Source: Streptomyces indicus (GTDB lineage Bacteria > Actinomycetota > Actinomycetes > Streptomycetales > Streptomycetaceae). From it: 64,000 nt of DNA. This document shows, piece by piece, positions 54,492-62,706 of the stretch. The notes beneath the pieces were generated by a model. That model was not told the origin of the DNA and searched no databases. It worked only from the letters and a program-made list of their open reading frames with translations. Numbering within the stretch: position 1 is the stretch's first letter; every line of letters begins with the position of its first letter. The stretch lies in contig NZ_FNFF01000009.1 of assembly GCF_900100315.1 (NCBI RefSeq), forward strand, positions 186,001 to 250,000. The letters run 5' to 3'. The position numbers were made by a program, and so were the translations under genes.

Positions 54492-56723
54492 ATGCCGCGT
54501 CTGACCCTTGTCGTCCCTGCGTACAACGTGCAGAGCTACCTCCGGGAGTGCCTGGACTCCGTCCTGGATCAGGACTTCACCGACTTCGAAGTGATCGCGG
54601 TCGACGACTGCTCCCCCGACGACTCGGGGTCGATCATGGACGAGTACGCGGCCCGCGACTCCCGCGTCCAGGCCCTGCACCTGCGGGAGAACGTCGGCCT
54701 CGGACGCGCTCGCAATGCCGGACTCGCCCAGGCCACGGGCGATTACGTACTGTTTCTCGACAGCGACGACACCCTCACGCCCGGCGCCCTCAGCGCGATC
54801 GCGTCCCGCCTCGCCGAGAGCGGCGACCCGGACATTCTCATCTACGACTACGCGCGCACGTATTGGAACGGCCGCGTCCTGCGCAATACCCGCAGCGAGC
54901 TCCTGAAGCAGACGGGGGCCGCCGCATTCCCGCTCACCGACCGCCCGGAATTGCTCGACCTGCTGCAGATCGTCTGGAACAAGGCATATCGCCGTGATTT
55001 CCTCACCGAGCATGGCTTTCAATTCCCGCCCGGCTATTACGAGGACGCCCCTTGGACGTTCTCTTCGCTCATCACCGCCGAGCGCATATCCGTCCTCGAC
55101 CGCATATGCGTCCATTACCGGCAGCGCCGTGAGGGCGGCAACATCCTGCGCACGGTCAGCAGGAAGCATTTCGACATCTTCGACCAGTACGAGCGCGTCT
55201 TCGGTTATCTCGACGCACACCCCGAGCTCGACCACTGGCGGCCGCGGCTCTACCGCAAGATGCTCGACCACTACCTGACCATCCTCGAGAAGCCCGGGCG
55301 GCTGCCTCGCGACGCCGGCGCGGAATTCGCCCAGCGCGCCGCCGAGGACCTGCGCAACCGCCGTCCCGCCGGCTTCACGCGCCCCTCGGGCACACGGGGT
55401 TACAAGTACGCGCTGCTCGCCCGCGGTTCCTACCCCGCGCTCGCCGGCATCAAGAAGATCGCCCGGGCGCGGAACACGGCGGTGGTGCAGGGCCGCAAGC
55501 GCGTCACCCAGGCCAAGCGCACCGCGATGGGCGTGTTCTACCAGTCGCAGCTGCGGCTCCCGCTGGACGAGAACCTGGCGCTGTTCTCCGCGTACTGGAG
55601 CCGCGGATACGCCTGCAACCCCGCCGCGATCGACGCTGAACTGGCCGTGCGCGCCCCGCACATCCGCCGGGTGTGGGCGGTCAAGGCCGACGAGGTCTCC
55701 CGCGTCCCCAAGGGCGTCGAGGTGGTCCGGGTCGGCTCACGGGAGTACTGGACGGCGCTGGCCCGGGCCAAGTACCTGGTCAACAACGTCAACTTCGCCG
55801 ACACCCTGGTCAAGCGCGAAGGCCAGATCCATCTGCAGACGCACCACGGCACGCCCCTCAAGAGCATGGGCCTCGACCAGCGCAAGTACCCGGCTTCCAC
55901 CAACATGGACTTCGAGGCCCTGCTCGAGCGCTGCGACCGGTGGGACTTCAGCCTGTCCTCGAACCGGTTCTCGACGACCATCTGGGAGCGGGTCTACCCC
56001 TGCTCGTACGAGTCGCTCGAGACCGGCTACCCGCGCAACGACGTCCTGATCAACTCTGATGCAGCCGCGGTCGTGTCGGCCCGGCAGCAGCTCGGGCTCG
56101 ACGACGGCACCACGGCCTTCCTCTACATGCCCACGCACAGGGAGTACGAGGTCGACTTCGCACCGCGCCTCGACCTCGCCGCGCTCGCGGACGAGCTGGG
56201 CCCCGGCACCACGCTCCTGGTGCGCGGGCACTACTTCTACAAGCCGTCCTCGCGTCTGTCCGAGCTGCAGGCCGCCGGCCGCGTCGTCGACGTGTCCGCG
56301 CACCCCGAGGTGGAGCAGCTGTACCTCGCCGCGGACTGCCTCATCACGGACTACTCGTCGGCCATGTTCGATTACGCGAACCTCGACCGGCCCATCGTGA
56401 TCTACGCCGACGACTGGGAGACGTACTCCGCGGTGCGCGGCACGTACTTCGACCTGCTGGAGGAGCCGCCCGGTGCGGTGGCCACCTCGCAGCAGGAACT
56501 GACCACGCTGCTGAACTCCGACGAGTGGCGCAGCCCTCGCTCGGACAAGCTGCGCGCCGAGTTCCGCCGGCGCTTCTGCGAGTTCGATGACGGCCGGGCC
56601 GCCGAGCGCGTGGTCCGCCGGGTGTTCCTCGGCGAGCTCGCCCCTGTTCCGGTGGTGCCTCTCGAGGACCGCACGCCCGCCCCTTCCCCCACCCAGGTGC
56701 GACGCCTGGCCACTCAGGTCTGA
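54492..56723 (+). CDS. Fused GT2 glycosyltransferase and TagF-like glycerophosphotransferase
   Basis: 743 residues. GT2 domain (1-about 230) starts MPRLTLVVPAYNVQSYLREC, metal-binding DSDD (90-93), ED motif YYEDAPW. A basic helical linker (about 250-340), then the TagF-like domain (about 350-700): THHGTPLKSMG with His451-His452, SSNRFSTTIWERV, TGYPRNDVL, donor motif ITDYSSAMFDY (618-628). One polypeptide thus carries sugar transfer and polyol-phosphate transfer, the two alternating steps for a glycosylated phosphodiester polymer. Cytoplasmic, membrane-associated by inference. The same fusion, longer, follows 22 bases after the stop, so the two are one operon. Confidence 0.92.
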   Translation: MPRLTLVVPAYNVQSYLRECLDSVLDQDFTDFEVIAVDDCSPDDSGSIMDEYAARDSRVQALHLRENVGLGRARNAGLAQATGDYVLFLDSDDTLTPGALSAIASRLAESGDPDILIYDYARTYWNGRVLRNTRSELLKQTGAAAFPLTDRPELLDLLQIVWNKAYRRDFLTEHGFQFPPGYYEDAPWTFSSLITAERISVLDRICVHYRQRREGGNILRTVSRKHFDIFDQYERVFGYLDAHPELDHWRPRLYRKMLDHYLTILEKPGRLPRDAGAEFAQRAAEDLRNRRPAGFTRPSGTRGYKYALLARGSYPALAGIKKIARARNTAVVQGRKRVTQAKRTAMGVFYQSQLRLPLDENLALFSAYWSRGYACNPAAIDAELAVRAPHIRRVWAVKADEVSRVPKGVEVVRVGSREYWTALARAKYLVNNVNFADTLVKREGQIHLQTHHGTPLKSMGLDQRKYPASTNMDFEALLERCDRWDFSLSSNRFSTTIWERVYPCSYESLETGYPRNDVLINSDAAAVVSARQQLGLDDGTTAFLYMPTHREYEVDFAPRLDLAALADELGPGTTLLVRGHYFYKPSSRLSELQAAGRVVDVSAHPEVEQLYLAADCLITDYSSAMFDYANLDRPIVIYADDWETYSAVRGTYFDLLEEPPGAVATSQQELTTLLNSDEWRSPRSDKLRAEFRRRFCEFDDGRAAERVVRRVFLGELAPVPVVPLEDRTPAPSPTQVRRLATQV

Positions 56724-56745
56724 AGTGAAAGGAATGCCCGGTCCC

Positions 56746-59700
56746 ATGGCCACTCGGCTGAGCGTCATCGTCCCGATCTACAACGTGGAGCGGTATCTGC
56801 CCGCGTGCCTCGACTCGCTGGAGGCGCAGACCTTCCGTGACCTCGAGGTCCTGATGGTGGACGACGGTTCGCCCGACGGCTCCGCCGCCATCGCGGCGGA
56901 CTACGCCGCGCGCGATCCCCGCTTCAAGCTCATCTCCAAGGAGAACGCGGGGCTCGGCGCGGCCCGCAACACCGGCATCTCGCACATCTCCGAAACCTCG
57001 GAGTTTCTGACGTTCGTCGACAGCGACGACGTCATCCCGCCGGACGCGTACCGGCTCATGGTCGGCAGCCTGGACGAGAGCGGTTCGGACTTCGCCACCG
57101 GCAACGTCTTCCACCTCAAGGGTGAGAAGTCGTGGCAGGTGCCCCTGATGCGGATGCTGGCCGGCGAGGCCCGCACCGCCACCCACATATCCCGCTACGG
57201 CAAGCTGGTCGCCGACCGGATCGCCTGCAACAAGGTGTTCCGCCGCGGGTTCTGGGAGAAGCACGGTTTCGCGTTCCCCGAGGGCCGCCTCTACGAGGAC
57301 ACCCCCGTCACCATGCGGGCGCACTACCTCGCCGACGCCGTCGACGTGATCTCCGAGCCCTGCTACTTCTGGCGGCTGCGCGAGGGCGAGTCCGCTCCCT
57401 CGATCACCCAACGCCGTACGAGCCCGGAGGGCGTGCGAGACCGCGTCACCTCGGTGATGGAGATCAGCGCGTTCCTCGCGAAGCAGCCGGGCGAGACCTT
57501 CGCCCGGTTGAAGCGTGAGTACGACACCCGCGTGCTCATCGACGACCTGCGGCTCTTCCTCAACGTGGTGCCCGACGGCGACGAGGAGTACCGGGCCGCG
57601 TTCCTGCAGGCGGCCAACCGCTTCCTCGACAGCATCGACCCGGCACTCGTGATGGCCCTGCCCGCCGAGATCCGGGTGCAGTGGCTCCTGGTCCGCAAGC
57701 ACCAGCTCGAAGAGCTGATCGCGATGCTGGCCGGTCAGCGGCGCAAGGAGCCCGTCGCGGTCAGCGGTCTGCTGCGCAAGTACGCTTCGTTCCCCTCCTT
57801 GGCCGACGCCGACCTGCACTTCCCCAAGAAGGCCCTGCGCATCGACCGGGACCTGCAGCTGCACGCTCCGCTGGAGTCGATCACCTGGCAGCAGGGCAAA
57901 CTGATGCTCTCCGGCAACGCGTGGATCGACAAGATCGACCAGCCGTCGAAGTCGTCCTCCGTGAAGGTCCTGCAGATCCGCAAGGACAAGTCCCGTCGGC
58001 GTCAGCTGCTGCCCGCGCGTAACGTGCTGCGCCCCTCCTGCACCACCGACTCCGGCCAGGACCGCTACAACTACGACTGGGCCGGCTGGGAGGCCGCCTT
58101 CGACCCGGCGAAGCTCCGCAAGGGGGGTCAGTGGCAGGAAGGTGTCTGGCACGTCGGACTCGGCATGTACGCCGCCGGCCTGGTGCGCCGCGGAGCCGTC
58201 CAGTCCAGCGGCGGCGCCGCCTGCAACTTCCCGCCCTACACGTGGGTCGGCCCCGAGCACCGCATGCTCCCCAGTGTCGAGCGCGGCGCCCTGAAGTTGC
58301 GCGTCGAGAAGGTGCGTGCCCTGATCACGGGCCGTGCGCTCGAGGGTGAGCACGTCCGGGTCAGCGGTGAGATCCGCGTACCGCTCGCCGCCGACGAGCG
58401 GGTCATCCTGCGCGTCACCAACCAGAAGGGCGCCGAGGTCCACGAGTACCCCGTGGCGCTGTCCCCCGGCACGGAGCACACCCCCTTCACCGTGGACGTG
58501 CCGGTGGCGGACGTGGCGCTGACCTTCCACGAAGGTGTGGACGAGAAGGCCCAGCCGGAGCGGCGCAACTGGTCCACCGAGCTGGTGGCCACCGACGCTC
58601 GGGGCACGGAGCGCCGGTTCAGCACCGTCATGAAGGAGGGCCTCCCCGACGCCCGCTTCGACCTGCCTGCGTCGTTCGGTGAGCGGGCCCATCTGTGCGA
58701 GCTGGCCGTGACCGCCGGCCACACCGGCTATCTGAAGTTCTCCGGCCGCCTGCGGCGCGCGGTGATCGACCGGATCGGTCTCCGCGACGGGAAGATCACC
58801 ATCGAAGGGCACGCCGATCCGCGGCTCACCGGCTCCGCCTTCTTTCTGAAGCCGCGCGCCCGGTTCGAGGAGCGCTCGGTGGAGGTGCGCTGGCTGGTCG
58901 ACGGCCGTTTCATGGCCGAGTTCGACCCGTCCACGCTCGGCGGCGACGGCAACGTGCCGTTGCGGGCCGGCCGCTGGAACCTGTGGCTGCGCCCGCAGGA
59001 CGCCAACGACCCCGACGTGCCGTTCGTCACCGACCGTCTTGCCATGGACCAGTTCCCGCTGAAGGCCGAGCTGAACGGCCGTCTGTACTGGTTCGAGAAC
59101 CGTTGGGGCGACTTCCCGCAGCTCAACTGCCGCTCCGAGCTGAGCGATGTGGAGCGCGGCCCGTTCCGGCAGCAGCAGATGCGCCGGGAGGTCTACCAGC
59201 CGCTGCTCACGGAGCCGCTGAAGGACCAGGTCTTCTACCTGAGCTACAACGGCAAGCAGTACTCGGACAGCCCGCGCGCCATGCACGAGGAACTGGTCCG
59301 CCGCGGATCCGGCCTCAAGCACCTGTGGGCCGTGCGGGACGGCCAGGTGGTCCTGCCCGAGAACACCGAGCGGGTCCGCATGTGGGGCCGCGAATGGTAC
59401 GAGGCACTGGCCACCAGCCGCTACATCGTCACCAACGCGCATCTGCCCGACTGGATCGAGCGCCGTCCCGGCCAGGTCATCGTGCAGACCTGGCACGGCA
59501 CCATGCTCAAGAAGATCGGGCACGACATCGACACCCTGCACTTCGACCGCCGCTACCAGGAGAAGCTCGCCCTGGAAGCCAAGCAGTGGAGCCTGGTCGT
59601 CTCGTCGAACCGGTTCAGCACCCCGATCCTCGCGCGGGCCTTCTCGTACGACGGGGAGATCCTCGAGGCGGGCTACCCGCGCAACGACTACCTGTACTCG

Positions 59701-60309
59701 GCGGACCGTGACGCGATCGCCGACCGGGTCAAGGAGCGCCTCGGCCTCCCCAAGGACAAGAAGGTCGTCCTGTACGCGCCGACCTGGCGCGACGATCAGG
59801 CGCACAGTGCGGGCCAGTACCTGTTCGATCTGCGGATCGACCTCGAGGACGCGCAGCGCCGCCTCGGCGACGACCACGTCCTGCTGGTGCGCCGCCACTC
59901 CAACGTGGTGGACGCCGTGCCGGGCGCGGGCAACGGGTTCGTATGGGATGTCTCGGAGTACCCGGACATCGCGGAGCTGTACCTCGCCGCGGACATCATG
60001 ATCACGGACTACTCCTCGGTGATGTTCGACTACGCGCACCTGAAGCGCCCGATGCTGTTCTTCACGTACGACCTGGAGCACTACCGGGACACGCTGCGCG
60101 GGTTCTACTTCGACTTCGAGAAGGACTCCCCCGGTCCGCTGATCGGCACGTCGAAGGAGCTGGTGGACGCGATCCGCGACATCGACCGGGTGTCGGCCGA
60201 GTACCAGGAGCGCTTCGACCGCTTCCACCACCTGTTCTGCGACCTGGACGACGGCAGCGCGTCCGCGCGGGTCGTGGACCGGATGCTGGAGCAGGCCCGC
60301 GAGCTCTGA
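56746..60309 (+). CDS. Large fused GT2 and TagF-like enzyme with central beta-rich region
   Basis: 1187 residues from ATG 56746 (MATRLSVIVPIYNVERYLPA; AAAGGA is 12 bases upstream; ATG 56734 would add 4 residues). GT2 domain 1-about 240 with DSDD (92-95) and YEDTPVT; helical region; a long beta-strand-rich insert (about 360-800) with repeated W/V-rich strands (KLMLSGNAWIDKIDQ, ALKLRVEKVRALITGRALEG, RRAVIDRIGLRDGKITIEG); TagF-like domain about 840-1187 with TWHGTMLKKIG (His917), SSNRFSTPILARAF, AGYPRNDYL and ITDYSSVMFDY (1086-1096). Probable polymerase of a phosphate-linked wall polymer. The insert may bind the growing chain. Confidence 0.92.
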   Translation: MATRLSVIVPIYNVERYLPACLDSLEAQTFRDLEVLMVDDGSPDGSAAIAADYAARDPRFKLISKENAGLGAARNTGISHISETSEFLTFVDSDDVIPPDAYRLMVGSLDESGSDFATGNVFHLKGEKSWQVPLMRMLAGEARTATHISRYGKLVADRIACNKVFRRGFWEKHGFAFPEGRLYEDTPVTMRAHYLADAVDVISEPCYFWRLREGESAPSITQRRTSPEGVRDRVTSVMEISAFLAKQPGETFARLKREYDTRVLIDDLRLFLNVVPDGDEEYRAAFLQAANRFLDSIDPALVMALPAEIRVQWLLVRKHQLEELIAMLAGQRRKEPVAVSGLLRKYASFPSLADADLHFPKKALRIDRDLQLHAPLESITWQQGKLMLSGNAWIDKIDQPSKSSSVKVLQIRKDKSRRRQLLPARNVLRPSCTTDSGQDRYNYDWAGWEAAFDPAKLRKGGQWQEGVWHVGLGMYAAGLVRRGAVQSSGGAACNFPPYTWVGPEHRMLPSVERGALKLRVEKVRALITGRALEGEHVRVSGEIRVPLAADERVILRVTNQKGAEVHEYPVALSPGTEHTPFTVDVPVADVALTFHEGVDEKAQPERRNWSTELVATDARGTERRFSTVMKEGLPDARFDLPASFGERAHLCELAVTAGHTGYLKFSGRLRRAVIDRIGLRDGKITIEGHADPRLTGSAFFLKPRARFEERSVEVRWLVDGRFMAEFDPSTLGGDGNVPLRAGRWNLWLRPQDANDPDVPFVTDRLAMDQFPLKAELNGRLYWFENRWGDFPQLNCRSELSDVERGPFRQQQMRREVYQPLLTEPLKDQVFYLSYNGKQYSDSPRAMHEELVRRGSGLKHLWAVRDGQVVLPENTERVRMWGREWYEALATSRYIVTNAHLPDWIERRPGQVIVQTWHGTMLKKIGHDIDTLHFDRRYQEKLALEAKQWSLVVSSNRFSTPILARAFSYDGEILEAGYPRNDYLYSADRDAIADRVKERLGLPKDKKVVLYAPTWRDDQAHSAGQYLFDLRIDLEDAQRRLGDDHVLLVRRHSNVVDAVPGAGNGFVWDVSEYPDIAELYLAADIMITDYSSVMFDYAHLKRPMLFFTYDLEHYRDTLRGFYFDFEKDSPGPLIGTSKELVDAIRDIDRVSAEYQERFDRFHHLFCDLDDGSASARVVDRMLEQAREL

Positions 60310-60322
60310 TCCGTACGCCGTG

Positions 60323-60366
60323 AAAGGGCCGGGGCCCGGAGGATGTCCTCCGGGCCCCGGCCCTTT
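60323..60366. terminator. Perfect 20+ bp convergent terminator
   Basis: AAAGGGCCGGGGCCCGGAGGA (60323-60343) is complementary to 60346-60366 with only TG at the apex. Lies 14 bases after the GT2-TagF stop and 44 before the convergent GT4 stop. Confidence 0.93.
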
Positions 60367-60409
60367 CGCACGCTGCGGGCCCGCGCACGAGGGCGGACCC
60401 GCGGAAACG

Positions 60410-62437
60410 TCACTTCTTACGGACGGTCTTCACCGCGAACTGGCTCAACACCGTGTAGTACGGCCGCAGTTCGGTCCTGACCACACCCGGGCGCGGCGCG
60501 CTGCCGGTCACCGTGCGCGCGGCCTTGCGCGCCGCCCTGGCCACGAAGGCCCGGCTCGGCGCCGTCCCGGTGGACAGCACCGGCCGGGGGAAGGTGAACA
60601 CATCGGTCGGCTGCAACACGTCGGTGGCCAGCTTGCCCAGACTCACCCGCGGTGCGTCCGCGGCCGGGCGCAGCCAGAAGTCCCAGATGACCTCGGCCTC
60701 CTCACCGTGTTCGGCGACGAGCCGCGAGCAGTCGATGTCGGCGGCGAACAGGTCGCCCCCGGCCCCGCGTACGGGGAAAGCGAGCACACGCTTCTTGTCG
60801 GCCCGGCAGACCCCCTCGAGGACCGCGCCCGGCCCGAGCTGCGCACCCCACAGCCGGGCCTGGAGCGCGATGGTGCGCTCGTCCACCCGCACCGGCCCGA
60901 CTTCCACGTGGACCTCGCGCAGCACGCTGCGCAGGCGCAGTCCGCCGTCGTCGTGCCGGTGGGGCAGCAGCAGGGCCATGGACGGGCCCTGCCGGCGGGG
61001 CAGTTCGACGGAGAGCAGGTCACGGGTGTCGCATCCGTAGCCGTCGGTGTACAGGGGCACTTCGCGGCCCGCGTCCGTGACCAACGAGGACTCCCAGGTG
61101 CCCTGCGGCAGTCCGGCGTCCCAGGCGACCACCGCGTCGCCGGCGGATGACATGGGGAAGCGGCGCTCCTCGCCGTCCTTGCCGGTCCGGCGCAGCAGCA
61201 GCTCGGCGCTCCGCACGGAGCCGGGGAGCCGGCCGACGGACACGTGCACCGAGCCCTCTTCGTCGACGCGGGCGGTCGCCCGGCTCGGCAGGGCCTTGCG
61301 GGCGAAGGCCTCGTCGAGGATCGCCTCGAACCGTTCGCGGCTGGCCTGCTCGTGGAAGCGCTCGGCGTTGCGCACCGCAGCGGCGGCCATCTTCTGCCGG
61401 CGCTCGTCGTCCTGGATCAGCTCCAGGATCGCCCCGGCCATCGCGCCGGCGTCCCCGCCGGGCACGATCAGGCCGTCCTCGCCGTGCGTGAGGATGTTGC
61501 GAGGCCCGTGGTCGGCGTCCGTGCTGATGACGGGCAGGCCGGCGGCCATGGCCTCCACGATGACGTTGCCGAACGCCTCGCGCTTGGAGGGCAGCACGAA
61601 GAGCGTGCCCTTGGCGAACTCCGGCGAGACCGGCGCGTACTCGCCCATCAGGAGGATCCGGCCGGACAGTCCCAGATCCTCGATCCGGGCACGCAGCTTG
61701 GCCTTCTCCGTGCCGCTGCCGTAGATGCGCAGGGTCCAGTCCGGTTCGCTCTCGAGCACCTTGGCGAAGGCCTCGACGAGCGTCGCGTGATCCTTGTTGA
61801 CGGTCAGATGTCCGGCCGCGACGACGACCTTGTTCGTGCCCTTGGAGCGCACCGGGGCGGCCGGCACGCAGTTCGGCATGACGGCCAGGCGGTTGCGGAC
61901 GGCCGGCACCAGGTTCCCGATCGAGACGACCTCTTCGGGGGTGAGCGCGGTCAGCGCGTCCAGGAACCGGTAGGAGGGGAAGAGTTTCTTCTTGATGTCC
62001 GCCGCATAGATCGAGGGCATCGAGTGCTCCTGGGTGACCTTGAGGAAGTCGCCCTTGGCCTGCGCCAACATGATCGTGTTGCGCGGGCTGGAGCTGACGA
62101 CGACATCCGCGTCCGTCGTCTCGAACCACTCGAGCAGCCGGAGCTCGGCGAGCCGGCTCACCACCGGGGTCTTGGCCCCCGTGTTGAGCGGGTAGACCAG
62201 CGGGAACTTGTCCACCAGCGGGTTGTCCACGTCGGATGCGGCCGCGTGGGGGCGCAGATCGCTCAGGACGCGTACGCGGACGCGGGGATCGAGCGGGAAG
62301 TACGACTCGTCACGCACCTTGCGCAACGCGACGATCTCCACCTCGTGGCGGTCGGCCAGTGCCCCCGCCAGGTTCTGGGTGGCGCTGACCACCCCACCCA
62401 TGTGGCACAGGTCCCGGACCAGAAACGCGATCTTCAC
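60410..62437 (-). CDS. GT4 glycosyltransferase with long unrecognised C-terminal domain
   Basis: 675 residues from GTG 62437 (MKIAFLVRDLCHMGGVVSAT). GT-B fold: N-terminal acceptor domain 1-200, donor domain 200-380 with AAGHLTVNKDHATL, FVLPSKREAFGNVIVEAM containing Glu287 and Glu295 (the E-x7-E motif) and a C-terminal helix. Residues about 385-675 are a separate beta-rich domain (VSVGRLPGSVRSAELLLRRT ... GLPQGTWESSLVTDAGREVP ... IWDFWLRPAADAP) ending in a basic tail (KAARTVTGSAPRP ... KTVRKK). Transfers a sugar from a nucleotide sugar to a polymer or lipid. It converges with the GT2-TagF genes and is the only glycopolymer gene on the minus strand. Confidence 0.88.
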   Translation of the reverse strand: MKIAFLVRDLCHMGGVVSATQNLAGALADRHEVEIVALRKVRDESYFPLDPRVRVRVLSDLRPHAAASDVDNPLVDKFPLVYPLNTGAKTPVVSRLAELRLLEWFETTDADVVVSSSPRNTIMLAQAKGDFLKVTQEHSMPSIYAADIKKKLFPSYRFLDALTALTPEEVVSIGNLVPAVRNRLAVMPNCVPAAPVRSKGTNKVVVAAGHLTVNKDHATLVEAFAKVLESEPDWTLRIYGSGTEKAKLRARIEDLGLSGRILLMGEYAPVSPEFAKGTLFVLPSKREAFGNVIVEAMAAGLPVISTDADHGPRNILTHGEDGLIVPGGDAGAMAGAILELIQDDERRQKMAAAAVRNAERFHEQASRERFEAILDEAFARKALPSRATARVDEEGSVHVSVGRLPGSVRSAELLLRRTGKDGEERRFPMSSAGDAVVAWDAGLPQGTWESSLVTDAGREVPLYTDGYGCDTRDLLSVELPRRQGPSMALLLPHRHDDGGLRLRSVLREVHVEVGPVRVDERTIALQARLWGAQLGPGAVLEGVCRADKKRVLAFPVRGAGGDLFAADIDCSRLVAEHGEEAEVIWDFWLRPAADAPRVSLGKLATDVLQPTDVFTFPRPVLSTGTAPSRAFVARAARKAARTVTGSAPRPGVVRTELRPYYTVLSQFAVKTVRKK

Positions 62438-62706
62438 CTAGTGGCTTCACTTTCTGCGCGGCGCAGTGAGATCCACTTGCCGCCTATACGGCACAGGCGG
62501 CAACCCCTCACCTCTTCAACGAAACCTACACACGACCTCCCCCGAATCGGGACGGTCGTTCGATCACAGTTACGACTCACGTTCCGGGGAAAAGGTTGTG
62601 CCCGGCATCGAAGAGGGCCGCGGGCCCCCGAAGGTTCCCACGGCCCTGGGGTTTCGGCCCGGCCGGACGCGTACCGCCGGTCACCCGGCCGGATACCTAC
62701 CGTCGG

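Noticed and set aside
56344..60231. 1295-codon minus-strand open frame opposite the GT2-TagF genes
   Set aside because: Antisense shadow spanning two genes and the spacer between them; no domain visible.
62614..62647. Terminator of obg (AGGGCCG ... CGGCCCT)
   Set aside because: Only 7 bp with a 20-base loop; too weak to list as a feature.
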